This document shows positions 44,439 through 53,550 of a DNA stretch of 64,000 nt, one piece after another. This DNA is from Sphingomonadales bacterium (GTDB taxonomy: Bacteria; Pseudomonadota; Alphaproteobacteria; Sphingomonadales; Sphingomonadaceae), in the NCBI GenBank assembly GCA_006226685.1, contig SBGG01000041.1, positions 1 through 64,000 on the forward strand. Direction: 5' to 3'. The translations under genes and the position numbers were made by a program. Under the pieces are notes generated by a model. It saw only the letters and a program-made list of their open reading frames with translations. It searched no databases and was not told where the DNA came from. Every line of letters begins with the position of its first letter. Positions within the stretch are counted from its first letter, which is position 1.

Positions 44439-44768
44439 ATGGCGCGCTTCAAGATGCTCATATTGTCCAGTCCACTGGATGGTCGCGACGACGAGTTCAA
44501 TACATGGTACGACAATGTTCACCTGCCTGACGTTTTCCGGGTTCCGGGCGTTGTCGGCGCAGAGCGTTTCCGGATGCGGTCGGGTGACCGGTGGCAATAT
44601 CTCGCCATATACGAACTGGATTGCGACGACAGCGCAGCAGTCGAGGCCGAACTGATGAAGCGGGCCGGAACGGCGGACATGACGATGACCGAGGCGTTCG
44701 ACATGTCGACTTTCTACATGGGCAGCGCTGAAACGATCACGCCCTACCGATCGGCGGACGCCGCTTGA
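44439..44768 (+). CDS. EthD/dimeric alpha-beta-barrel-like small protein
   Basis: The 109-residue protein has the ferredoxin-like dimeric-barrel pattern EFNTWYDNVHLPDVFRVPGVVGAERF, seen in EthD-like proteins. Such proteins support monooxygenases or act as small isomerases. GGGAGAA precedes the ATG. It lies just ahead of the PQQ/cytochrome dehydrogenase, 18 bases after the Gfo gene. Confidence 0.75.
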   Translation: MARFKMLILSSPLDGRDDEFNTWYDNVHLPDVFRVPGVVGAERFRMRSGDRWQYLAIYELDCDDSAAVEAELMKRAGTADMTMTEAFDMSTFYMGSAETITPYRSADAA

Positions 44769-44808
44769 TCAACTCCATGTACCGGAGCAGCCCGACGGGA
44801 CTTATGCG

Positions 44809-46719
44809 ATGAAATTGACCTTCCGCAGTTTGCCCACATTCACGCTTTTCGCCGTAAGCGCCACCATCGCGCTTCTGGGCAACGGCAAATTGTCGGGCAC
44901 GCCGGCAGAGGCCTCTGCTCCGGCGGAAGCGTCGGTTCCAACACCAAAGGTCTGGCCAGGCAAGGCGATCTTCGAGGAGAACTGTTCCGCCTGTCACAAC
45001 GGTGGCAGCCCCAAGGCTCCGCCGCCTTATCTTCTCAAGAGCATGTCGCCGACCACGATCCTCCGCATTCTCGACCATGGCGTGATGCGGGACATGGCGG
45101 CCGGCCTGACCGATCTGCAGCGCCGGCAGGTTGTGGAATATCTCACACAAACGGACCTGTCGTCCTACAAAGGGCCGCCGCCTGTCAGAATGTGCGACGC
45201 CAGTCACAGCACGTTCGACATGACCCAGCCGCCGCCCCAGGTTGGCTGGGGCTATGACAATCGACGGTTCGTACCGGCTGAGACGGGTGGACTGACTGCG
45301 GCCGACCTGCCCCGGCTTAAGCTTAAATGGGCATTTGCTTTCCCCGACGCAACCCAGGCCCGGTCGCAGCCGATTGTCGCGATGGGAGCGATATTCGTGG
45401 GCAGCCATGACGGTACCGTTTTTGCGCTGGACCTCGCGACCGGCTGCGCACGATGGACATTGACCGCGAACAGCGAAGTGCGCACGGCGGTGGTAGTTGA
45501 ACCATGGCAAGCTGGCAAGCCGCCGAAAAACCCGAAGCTTTTCTTCGGAGACGTTCTGGGCAACGTTTATGGTGTAGATGCCCTGACCGGCAAGCAGCTC
45601 TGGCGGGTCAAGGCAGACTCCCACCGTGCAGCCACGATCACCGGCAGTCCGGCCATCCATGGCGCCACGTTATTTGTGCCGGTATCCTCGCTTGAGACCG
45701 GCTCCGCCGAGGACAAGAGCTATGCCTGCTGCACGTTCAGAGGGTCCGTCGTCGCGTTCGATACCGCAACCGGCAAACAGAAATGGCAGGCTTTCACTGT
45801 CGAAAAGCCGGCAAGTGTGGTCGGCAAGACGGATGCGGGCGTCGATATTCTTGCTCCGTCCGGTGCGCCCGTCTGGGGCTCTCCCACCGTGGATGCAAAG
45901 CGCGGGCTGGTCTATTTCGGTTCGGGCGAGAATTACAGTTCCCCGGCCGACGACAATTCCGACGCCATTTTCGCCGTCGATATGAAGACCGGAGCGCGGC
46001 GCTGGTCGCAACAGTTGATCAGGAATGACGCCTGGAACAACAGCTGCCTGTACAAGGGGCATCCCAATTGCCCCACCCAGCGCGGCATGGATACCGACAT
46101 CGCCTCATCCCCTATGCTGATGAATGCCGGCGGCAAACAGATTCTGGTGGCGGGTTCGAAATCGGGCGATGTTTTCGCGCTTGATCCGGACAAGAACGGC
46201 GCTCTGTTGTGGCAGACAAAGGTAGGGCGTGGCAGCCTGTTGGGAGGCGTTCATTTCGGCATGTCGTCCGAAGGCAATGCGCTTTATGTCCCGATTTACG
46301 ACTCCCGCACCACGCCACACGGCGCAACCTATCCGGACGCTGGATTTCCCGGCGTCAGCCTGATCGACGCCACCAATGGCAGGATCGTCTGGCGCGCAAA
46401 GCCTACGAGCGATTGTCATGATCGTCCCATGTGCGAAGAAGGTATTTCGGCTGCAACGACGGCCATTCCCGGCGCGGTGCTTGCCGGCGGCATAAACGGC
46501 TGGATGCGCGCCTATGACCGTAGCAACGGCAATGTGATCTGGGAGGTCGACACCGCGCGCGATTATAAATCCGTCAACGGCGCGACAGCCACAGGCGCAT
46601 CGATGAGTGGTCCCGGACCGGCTGTTTACAAGGGCCATCTCATCTTCAATTCCGGCTATGGCTTCGCCTTCAAAATGCCCGGCAATGCGTTGCTAGTTTA
46701 TTCGATCGACGGGAAATAG
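44809..46719 (+). CDS. PQQ-dependent quinohaemoprotein alcohol dehydrogenase (polyvinyl-alcohol dehydrogenase-like)
   Basis: The 636-residue protein has an N-terminal Sec signal, then a cytochrome c domain with CSACH (Cys59, Cys62, His63; Met93 or Met96 as axial ligand), then a PQQ beta-propeller of repeated W/D blades. Vicinal cysteines Cys307-Cys308 (SYACCTF) match PVA dehydrogenase and related PQQ enzymes. It oxidises secondary alcohols in the periplasm and passes electrons through its own haem. PQQ synthesis genes are not in the window. The weak GACGGGAC site precedes the ATG. Confidence 0.87.
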   Translation: MKLTFRSLPTFTLFAVSATIALLGNGKLSGTPAEASAPAEASVPTPKVWPGKAIFEENCSACHNGGSPKAPPPYLLKSMSPTTILRILDHGVMRDMAAGLTDLQRRQVVEYLTQTDLSSYKGPPPVRMCDASHSTFDMTQPPPQVGWGYDNRRFVPAETGGLTAADLPRLKLKWAFAFPDATQARSQPIVAMGAIFVGSHDGTVFALDLATGCARWTLTANSEVRTAVVVEPWQAGKPPKNPKLFFGDVLGNVYGVDALTGKQLWRVKADSHRAATITGSPAIHGATLFVPVSSLETGSAEDKSYACCTFRGSVVAFDTATGKQKWQAFTVEKPASVVGKTDAGVDILAPSGAPVWGSPTVDAKRGLVYFGSGENYSSPADDNSDAIFAVDMKTGARRWSQQLIRNDAWNNSCLYKGHPNCPTQRGMDTDIASSPMLMNAGGKQILVAGSKSGDVFALDPDKNGALLWQTKVGRGSLLGGVHFGMSSEGNALYVPIYDSRTTPHGATYPDAGFPGVSLIDATNGRIVWRAKPTSDCHDRPMCEEGISAATTAIPGAVLAGGINGWMRAYDRSNGNVIWEVDTARDYKSVNGATATGASMSGPGPAVYKGHLIFNSGYGFAFKMPGNALLVYSIDGK

Positions 46720-46751
46720 GCGGAGGGCGCGGCGCATCGGGGAGGAATGCC

Positions 46752-47174
46752 ATGCGAGAAGACGGAAAGTTGCCGATTGAGCTTGACCATTGCGTCATCG
46801 CATCGAGCGACATCGAACGAACCGACGCCTTTTACCGGGAGGTATTTGGGGCCGAGATTGATGCGCCGATGGACAATTTCCGTCAATATCGGATCGGCGA
46901 CGTGATGCTGAGCGTCCATGGCCCCGGCCTCGCCGCAATGGCGCCGCCCGAGTTGCTCGCGACCCTGCCGGTTAAGCCCGGAGGGAGTGATCTCTGTTTC
47001 CGATGGGGCGGCACAGTGGCCGCGCTGGAGCAGCATCTGGGCGATTGCGGGATTGAGATCATTTTCGGCCCGGTCGAGCGAACCGGCGCGCTAGGACAAG
47101 GCACAAGCCGCTATTTTCGCGATCCAGACGGAGCGTTGCTGGAGTTCATCATATATCACGGCGCCAACTCGTGA
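46752..47174 (+). CDS. VOC superfamily protein
   Basis: The 140-residue single-domain VOC protein begins ELDHCVIASSDIERTDAFYREVFGAEI and ends RYFRDPDGALLEFIIYHG. It has some metal-ligand residues (His13 and Glu134 region) but not a clear full set. It may be a lyase or epimerase for the neighbouring pathway. GGGGAGGA precedes the ATG. It lies between the PQQ enzyme and the D-aminoacylase-like gene. Confidence 0.8.
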   Translation: MREDGKLPIELDHCVIASSDIERTDAFYREVFGAEIDAPMDNFRQYRIGDVMLSVHGPGLAAMAPPELLATLPVKPGGSDLCFRWGGTVAALEQHLGDCGIEIIFGPVERTGALGQGTSRYFRDPDGALLEFIIYHGANS

Positions 47175-47241
47175 CCGGCGCGATGGCCACGCAGCGGTCG
47201 TATTGCGGCCGAACTGATCCAAGATATTCGGGAGAAGTCCT

Positions 47242-49023
47242 ATGAGCGATAATCAAGTCAGTTACGATCTGGCGATCCGCGGCGGCACTATCGTCGATGG
47301 CCTGGGTGGCGAGCCGTTTGTCGGCGATGTGGCTGTGTCCGATGGCCGCATCGTTGCGATCGGCGCTGCTCCGGGTAATGCCCGCGAAGAGATCGATGCC
47401 GCCGGTCTGCTGGTCACTCCCGGCTTCGTCGATATCCACACCCATTTCGATGCACAGGCGATCTGGGAATCCCGCATGTCCCCCTCGTCGGAACATGGCG
47501 TCACCACCGTCGTCATGGGCAATTGCGGGGTTGGTTTCGCTCCCTGTCGTCCAGCGGATCGGGGTGCGCTGATCGAATTGATGGAAGGCGTAGAGGACAT
47601 TCCCGGCGTCGTTATGGCGGATGGCCTCTCATGGGAGTGGCAATCCTATCCCGAATATCTCGACGCGGTCGCCGCCCGTCCTCATGACATTAACCTGGCG
47701 TCCTATCTGCCCCATGCCCCGCTGCGGCTGTTCGTCATGGGCGAGCGGGCGAGCTCCGGTGCACCCGCAACGGCAGAGGACCGCGCCCGCATGGCGCAAC
47801 TGGCAAGCGAGGCGATGGCCGCCGGCGCCCTGGGCTTTGCCACGTCACGCAGCCTGTTCCACAAGAGCGCATCGGGCCAGTCGATCTGCACGCTGGACGC
47901 GGAGGAAGCCGAGCTGGTCGACATCGCCCAAGCCGTGGGTGAAAGCGGCAACGGCATAATCCAGGTGGCTGTCGATTTCGGCGGAGCCCGCTCGGTTGAA
48001 GAAGAATTCGCCACCCTGGAATCCGTTGCCCGGACATCCCAGCGCCCGATGAGCCTGCCAATCGCCGAAATGCACAGCAAGCCGGACCTGTGGCGCGACA
48101 TCATGGCGCGGATAGGCCGCGCCAACAGCAACGGCGCGACAATGGGGGCCCAGGCTCTGCCACGAGGTATCGGCGTGATGTTCGGGCTGGAACTATCCAC
48201 CCACCCTTTCATGCTCAAGCCATCCTATCAGGAAGTGGCAGATCTGCCCCTGCCGGAACGTCTGGCGATGCTGCGCGACGTTGACCGGCGAGCCTGGATT
48301 CTCGCCGAAACGTCAGTGCATTCGCCCATGCCGGTGGCCCAAACGCTCGACAAATATGAGGGCATGTATGAGGCAGGCAATCCGCTCAATTACGAGCCGG
48401 TGCCCGAGAGTTCGATTGCGGCACGCGCCCGCGCGCTTGGCATAGCGCCCGCCGCCCTGGCATATGATATCCTACTCGCTCATGAAGGCGAGCCAGCGCT
48501 CTACATGCCGTTCGCCAACTATGCCGGCGGTAATCTGGATACCGCGCTGGAGATGTTTCGCCATCCCGACATCGTGCTGGGCCTGGGAGATGGCGGTGCG
48601 CACTATGCTGTCATCTGCGATGCGAGCTATCCGACTTTTCTCCTGAGCTACTGGACGCGCGACCGTATGCGCGGAGAACGGCTCGCCGTGCCCGAAGTGA
48701 TCCGCGCGCTGAGTCATGATACTGCGCGTACCGTTGGGCTTGACGATCGCGGTGTCCTCGCCCCCGGCTATGTCGCGGACATCAATGTGATCGACTACGA
48801 CAATCTCCGTCTTTCGGCGCCGCGCGTGACCTTTGACCTGCCGAAGCAGGGCCGTCGTCTCAAACAGCCTGCCGAGGGTTATGTGGCGACGATCGTCAAC
48901 GGGTCTGTCACCTACCGCAATGGAGCAGCGACCGGCGCCCTGCCCGGCACTTTGGTGCGCGGTCGTCAGTCGGCGCCGAGCGAGACCATGCAACACGCGC
49001 GCGAAGCAATATACGTTATTTAA
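47242..49023 (+). CDS. D-aminoacylase-like metallo-amidohydrolase
   Basis: The 593-residue protein has the composite-domain start (YDLAIRGGTIVDGLGG), the metal motif GFVDIHTHFD (His66, His68) and GNCGVGFAPC, where D-aminoacylases have a metal-ligand cysteine. The GDGGAHYAVICDASYPT region completes the family pattern. It hydrolyses an amide, lactam, carbamate or lactone; no amino-acid gene is nearby, so a lactone or imide is possible. GGGAGAAG precedes the ATG. It is 30 bases before the Baeyer-Villiger monooxygenase. Confidence 0.85.
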   Translation: MSDNQVSYDLAIRGGTIVDGLGGEPFVGDVAVSDGRIVAIGAAPGNAREEIDAAGLLVTPGFVDIHTHFDAQAIWESRMSPSSEHGVTTVVMGNCGVGFAPCRPADRGALIELMEGVEDIPGVVMADGLSWEWQSYPEYLDAVAARPHDINLASYLPHAPLRLFVMGERASSGAPATAEDRARMAQLASEAMAAGALGFATSRSLFHKSASGQSICTLDAEEAELVDIAQAVGESGNGIIQVAVDFGGARSVEEEFATLESVARTSQRPMSLPIAEMHSKPDLWRDIMARIGRANSNGATMGAQALPRGIGVMFGLELSTHPFMLKPSYQEVADLPLPERLAMLRDVDRRAWILAETSVHSPMPVAQTLDKYEGMYEAGNPLNYEPVPESSIAARARALGIAPAALAYDILLAHEGEPALYMPFANYAGGNLDTALEMFRHPDIVLGLGDGGAHYAVICDASYPTFLLSYWTRDRMRGERLAVPEVIRALSHDTARTVGLDDRGVLAPGYVADINVIDYDNLRLSAPRVTFDLPKQGRRLKQPAEGYVATIVNGSVTYRNGAATGALPGTLVRGRQSAPSETMQHAREAIYVI

Positions 49024-49053
49024 CAATAGTTTATAATGACAGGGAGCGGGATA

Positions 49054-50973
49054 ATGAACAGCGCGACGGCTGAACTCTCGACCTTTGACGAAGCCCTTGC
49101 CCGCAAGGCACTGGCCTACGCCAACACGAATGTGCTGCGTATCGCCCTGCTTCAGGCGACCGGCGACCCCGAGCTTGCACAGATGCAAGTCATTCAACAG
49201 CCCTATTGGGCCGGCGCCTATGAGGTCCCCGTGCTCGCGCCAGAGCATGATGAAGCGGTGCGGGAAAAGGCTATAGCATTCATGAAGGGTGGCGGCCGGT
49301 CGGGATGCGATGTGCCGGATGACGACACTCTGCGCCGTTTGATGGCGTTGATGACGGGCGGGTCAGTCCCCGACTGGATCTTTCACTTCGGCAAGGAGGA
49401 ACTGAACCTTACGCCAATGCCGCGCGGCGTTGGATGGCGCGCCGGGCAACCGGACGCGAACCGCCGCACCGCAGCCGATGTCGTCATTATCGGCGCAGGC
49501 GCGGCAGGGTTGGTTACGGCAATCCAGCTCAAGCAACTGGGCATCCCTTTCACGATCATCGAACGCAACGCAGATGTCGGCGGGACCTGGTGGACCAACG
49601 ACTATCCGGATGCCCGCGTGGACATTCCGAGCCACCACTATCAGTTGACGGTCACGCAGGGGCATCCCTGGCGCCACTGGTTTTCGCCACAGTCCGAATT
49701 GCTCGAATATCTTCGCGCGATTGCGGACCAATATGAATTGCGTCCGCATATCCGCTTCAATACCGAACTGACCGAAGCGATGTGGGACGAGCAACCGTCG
49801 CGCTGGACATACAGCCTGAAGGCGGCGGACGGCGCGATTGAAAAGCACGACGCCCGCATTCTGGTGAGCGCGGCGGGCCTGTTCAACGAACCCAATACGC
49901 CCGACATTCCCGGCATCGAAACCTTCGGCGGCCGCATGTTCCACACGACAAAATGGGACCATGATTTCGATCATGCGGGCAAACGTGTCGGAATCATCGG
50001 TGTGGGGTGTACGGGGGCGCAGCTCATGCCCGCAATCGCGCGCACGGCGGCGAAGGTCGATATATTTCAGCGCTCGCCGCACTGGGTTTCGCGACTTGAG
50101 GGATATCGGGACGAAATTCCCGCAGAGTTCCAGTGGCTGTTCGACAATATCCCACATTATTGGAACTGGCACTGTTTCAACGTCTTCTACACTCTCTATG
50201 GAGAGGACGGCGCGCTACAGCATGTGGATGAGGAATGGCGGGCAAAGGGCGGCCTGATCAATCCGAAAAACGACAAGCTGCGCGAAGCCATTCGCGAGAA
50301 TATCCTTGCCGAATTCTCTGACGACCCGGCCTTCGCGGCAAAGCTAATGCCAAGCTGGCCGCCGTTCGCAAAGCGTCTGGTGGTCGATAATGGCTGGTTC
50401 GACGCCTTGAAGGAGCCGCATGTCTCGCTGGTAACAGAGGCCATCGACCACATGACCGAAGCCGGCATCGTCACGAAAGATGGCGCGCTCCATGAACTGG
50501 ACCTCATCGTGCTTGCCGGCGGCTTCAAGACAGAACGCTACCTGTGGCCGGTCCAGTACAAAGGGAATGATGGCATTACCCTTGAACGGGCGTGGCAACA
50601 GGATGGCGCACGCACCTATCTGGGCATCACGATGCCCGATTTCCCTAACATGTTCATCGTCTATGGCCCCAACATGAATCCCCGCGCCGGTGGTCTGTTC
50701 GCATGGCTCGAGATATGGTCGCGCTACGCGGTACAGGCGATCGCGCATATGATCGAAGAGGGATATAACCGCATCGAGTGCCGCCGGGAGAACTACGCCG
50801 CCTACAATCAACGTCTCGACGATGCACAGGCCAGCTGCATCTGGGGCCTCGACGGGAGCCAGTCCTACTATATCAGCGAGCAGGGACGGCAGATCGTCAA
50901 TAATCCCCTGCGGCCGTCGGAAGCCTATAGTGGGGTGCGGAATTTCGAACCTTCCGATTACGATCTGCGCTGA
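49054..50973 (+). CDS. Baeyer-Villiger monooxygenase (HAPMO-like)
   Basis: The 639-residue flavoprotein has an FAD motif GAGAAG (147-152), the second dinucleotide motif GVGCTG and the Baeyer-Villiger fingerprint FGGRMFHTTKWD (291-302). The 140-residue N-terminal extension and total length match 4-hydroxyacetophenone monooxygenase-type enzymes. It inserts O2-derived oxygen next to a ketone, giving an ester or lactone. I use ATG 49054 because AGGGAGCGGG is spaced correctly; an ATG 18 bases upstream has none. It may act on the ketone made by the PQQ, SDR or MDR dehydrogenases nearby. Confidence 0.91.
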   Translation: MNSATAELSTFDEALARKALAYANTNVLRIALLQATGDPELAQMQVIQQPYWAGAYEVPVLAPEHDEAVREKAIAFMKGGGRSGCDVPDDDTLRRLMALMTGGSVPDWIFHFGKEELNLTPMPRGVGWRAGQPDANRRTAADVVIIGAGAAGLVTAIQLKQLGIPFTIIERNADVGGTWWTNDYPDARVDIPSHHYQLTVTQGHPWRHWFSPQSELLEYLRAIADQYELRPHIRFNTELTEAMWDEQPSRWTYSLKAADGAIEKHDARILVSAAGLFNEPNTPDIPGIETFGGRMFHTTKWDHDFDHAGKRVGIIGVGCTGAQLMPAIARTAAKVDIFQRSPHWVSRLEGYRDEIPAEFQWLFDNIPHYWNWHCFNVFYTLYGEDGALQHVDEEWRAKGGLINPKNDKLREAIRENILAEFSDDPAFAAKLMPSWPPFAKRLVVDNGWFDALKEPHVSLVTEAIDHMTEAGIVTKDGALHELDLIVLAGGFKTERYLWPVQYKGNDGITLERAWQQDGARTYLGITMPDFPNMFIVYGPNMNPRAGGLFAWLEIWSRYAVQAIAHMIEEGYNRIECRRENYAAYNQRLDDAQASCIWGLDGSQSYYISEQGRQIVNNPLRPSEAYSGVRNFEPSDYDLR

Positions 50974-50987
50974 CGATTATCGAATTC

Positions 50988-51010
50988 GGCCAGATCGTCG
51001 TGGTCTGGCC
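50988..51010. terminator. Hairpin between convergent genes
   Basis: GGCCAGA and TCTGGCC form a perfect seven-base stem with a nine-base loop between the Baeyer-Villiger gene (+) and the crotonase (-). No U-tract is present. Confidence 0.4.
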
Positions 51011-51016
51011 ACAGGG

Positions 51017-51901
51017 TCAGGAAAAGTCCGGCTCTTCCCACCAGGGATAGGATGGCGGCAGATCACGGGGCACCCGGCCCGGAAAGTGCGGCGAGCGCTT
51101 TTCGATAAAGGCAGCGACGCCCTCCCGCGCGTCAGGACGCGGGCCCATCTCCTGAACGAGCAGGCTGTCAACGCGGTGCGCGGCCATCGGATGATCCGCC
51201 GCCGAGAGGCGCCAGAGCATCTGCCGGATGAGCGCGGCCGAAACGGGGGCCGCGTTGTCCGCTATCGTGCGCGCGAGCGATCTTGCCTGATCCATCAGTT
51301 CGTCGGGCCGACAGAGCTCCCAGACAAGATCGCGCGCCAGCGCCTCGTTCGCGGGAACGATCCTTCCCGTCAGGCACCATTGTAACGCGGTCTGAATGCC
51401 GACGATCCGGGGCAAAAACCAGGCGGATGCGGATTCCGGCACGATCCCCCTGCGCCCGAACACATAGGCGAAGCGAGCGGTATCGGAAGCAATGCGGATG
51501 TCCGCAGCCAGGATGATCGTCGCGCCCGCGCCCGCGGCGACCCCATTGATCGCGGCGATTACCGGCTTGAGACAGTCATGGATGCGCAGTGCCACGCGGC
51601 CGCCCGCATCGCGATAGATACCCCCGTCGTCTTTGGTAGGACGTTTTGCCTCCGGACGGTTGGCATAGTCGAAGGTGGCGGCTCCGCCGCTGACGTCTGC
51701 ACCCGCACAGAAGGCGCGCGATCCGCTGCCAGTGAGAATGATCGCGCGCACATCGGGATCCGTATCGACGCGGTCGAGGGCGTCAAGCAGTTCCTCCACC
51801 ATCTGCTGGTTAATGGCGTTCATGACCTCGGGGCGGTTCAGCGTGATGTATGCCACGCTGTTTTCGACCGACAACAGGATGGTGGTATATTGATCTGTCA
51901 C
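51017..51901 (-). CDS. Enoyl-CoA hydratase/isomerase-family protein
   Basis: The 294-residue crotonase has FCAGADVSGG and GVAAGAGATIILAADIRIA, and it reads VFGRRGIVPESASAWFLPRIVG in the second motif. The first motif has Ala-Thr where hydratases carry glutamate; the second glutamate is present. It is a member of the crotonase subgroup with mixed functions. GTG at 51901 is the likely start (AGGGAAG upstream); an ATG further upstream would overlap the MFS gene. It follows the MFS gene by 25 bases. Confidence 0.82.
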   Translation of the reverse strand: MTDQYTTILLSVENSVAYITLNRPEVMNAINQQMVEELLDALDRVDTDPDVRAIILTGSGSRAFCAGADVSGGAATFDYANRPEAKRPTKDDGGIYRDAGGRVALRIHDCLKPVIAAINGVAAGAGATIILAADIRIASDTARFAYVFGRRGIVPESASAWFLPRIVGIQTALQWCLTGRIVPANEALARDLVWELCRPDELMDQARSLARTIADNAAPVSAALIRQMLWRLSAADHPMAAHRVDSLLVQEMGPRPDAREGVAAFIEKRSPHFPGRVPRDLPPSYPWWEEPDFS

Positions 51902-51926
51902 GGCTGCGTGCTTCCCTGCGGCTTGC

Positions 51927-53159
51927 TCAAGCGGGCCCATGTGCCGGGCTGCCCGCGAGCGGTGTGTTATCCGGTTGGAATGCTCGTCCTCTGGCGGCGA
52001 GCAGCCCCGCAACCAGGATGAGAAACGCTCCCAGCAGGCTTGCTGAAACAGTCAGGATTGCAGGGCGATAATCATTGAGATGAACGAACGCATAAGCGAC
52101 AGCCGGACTGATCGCAAAGAGGAACGGCAACTTCACGGCGAAGCTGATTCCCATTGCCTTGCTAACGCTGGCCGCACCGAAGAGACCAGCCATGGCGGCC
52201 CCGTGAAGCGTCGTAAGCGGGGTGGTCGCCAGACCAAGGACAGCGGCGATCACGAAAAAATTGGCGGGGGAAGAAATAGCCAGTCCGAACCAGCACAAAG
52301 ATTGAAGCGCAGCCGAGATGGCAAGCGCGGTCGGTGGGCCCAGCTTGTCGGCAAGCCAGCCGAATAGCGGCACGCCGGCCAAACCCGCACCGGAATATAA
52401 GGACAACATCAGTGCGGCGTTCGGTTTGGGAAGGCCGCGCGTTTCGGCATAGGGGATTGCGTGGACCGTGAAGGCTACACCCGTGCCCGCAATCAAGGCT
52501 ATGCCAAGGGTGATAAGCCAGAAATCGGAACGTGCCATCATCAGTCTGGCCGGCATGCCACCGGCGGAATGCCGATGAGCATCCGTCAACCCGCTCCGGG
52601 TGGAAGGCAGGGATAAAGCCAGCAGCAGCACCGGGGCCAATAATCCCGCCATCAGCAGATAGACCCCGTCACGGCCGAGTATAGGCACAAGTTTGGTGAT
52701 AGCCCATGGCGCCACAAACAATACGACCGGCAAATTCACCAGCCCGAGAATTCTGCCAGACCGATCGGGAAAATGCTCCGCAGCAATGGCTACCGGCGCG
52801 AGAATTGCAGCCATCGCCGTTCCAAATCCGAGCAATCCCCACATGGCAAAGGCGACGACGAGGTTGGACGTCAGGCTCAATACCAGAAACGCGCAGCAGC
52901 ACGCAGAGACCCCAAGCGCCAACGCCAGACGAGGCGTGAACTTCTGAACCAGGCCACCCATGAACAGTGCCGAAAGGCCCATCATGGTGGTGAACGCACT
53001 CATACCAAGCGAGATAGTGTCGCGTGCCTCTCCAAATGCCTGCTCATTGAGTGCCAGCAATGCACCAAACGAGCCGAACATCAGCCCCAGCGTAAAATTG
53101 TTCGCCATCATGCAGACGAGGACGGTGCGGACGGAGCCGCCTTTGGTCACGGTCGTCAT
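51927..53159 (-). CDS. MFS transporter
   Basis: The 410-residue protein has about 12 hydrophobic segments with a long central loop near 190-215 (STRSGLTDAHRHSAGG), consistent with a major-facilitator carrier. It resembles MFS carriers for monocarboxylates and small organic acids. GGGAGAG precedes the ATG. It is divergent from TonB receptor 2, suggesting that outer- and inner-membrane uptake of one substrate is regulated together. Confidence 0.87.
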   Translation of the reverse strand: MTTVTKGGSVRTVLVCMMANNFTLGLMFGSFGALLALNEQAFGEARDTISLGMSAFTTMMGLSALFMGGLVQKFTPRLALALGVSACCCAFLVLSLTSNLVVAFAMWGLLGFGTAMAAILAPVAIAAEHFPDRSGRILGLVNLPVVLFVAPWAITKLVPILGRDGVYLLMAGLLAPVLLLALSLPSTRSGLTDAHRHSAGGMPARLMMARSDFWLITLGIALIAGTGVAFTVHAIPYAETRGLPKPNAALMLSLYSGAGLAGVPLFGWLADKLGPPTALAISAALQSLCWFGLAISSPANFFVIAAVLGLATTPLTTLHGAAMAGLFGAASVSKAMGISFAVKLPFLFAISPAVAYAFVHLNDYRPAILTVSASLLGAFLILVAGLLAARGRAFQPDNTPLAGSPAHGPA

Positions 53160-53550
53160 ATTCTCTCCCAGCCTGTTTTGTTGCAGATGATTATGGCATG
53201 GGAGTCTTGGCTTCCATAACAGCTTTCCAGGCAGGGCATGTCTGGCCCAGCATGATTATCTGACCGTCGTTGCAATGGCCCCCGACGGCTTCCGGACGTT
53301 AGGGTTTCCGGGAAAATGCGAGGATTTCCACGACCGGCCCGGATGCCGCACCGGACAAGCGACCGTTGTCGGACATGTCAGTGCCCGGCACCAAGTGGCG
53401 GTTGGAACGGTCCCGCCCGACAGCTCCAATCCCGTTCATTTTGCCCCCCGCGACAAATGCTCGATCAACGGAAATCAAACCGATGCTGTATGAATAACGG
53501 GCGCCTTAAATTTGTGGCCAAGGCACGACAAGTATAAATGGGAGGATCGA
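53160..53550. other. Divergent intergenic region of MFS and TonB receptor 2
   Basis: 391 bases without a gene. Weak symmetric elements are CCAGGCA-GGGCA-TGTCTGG (53227-53245, one mismatch) and GACAA-N7-TTGTC (around 53355). No strong promoter is recognisable. Confidence 0.4.

Noticed and set aside
30988-50973. Assignment of the island to classical steroid-ring degradation
   Set aside because: Hallmark ketosteroid dehydrogenase, 9-alpha-hydroxylase and meta-cleavage genes are not present, so Ltp2- and AMACR-like genes alone are not enough.
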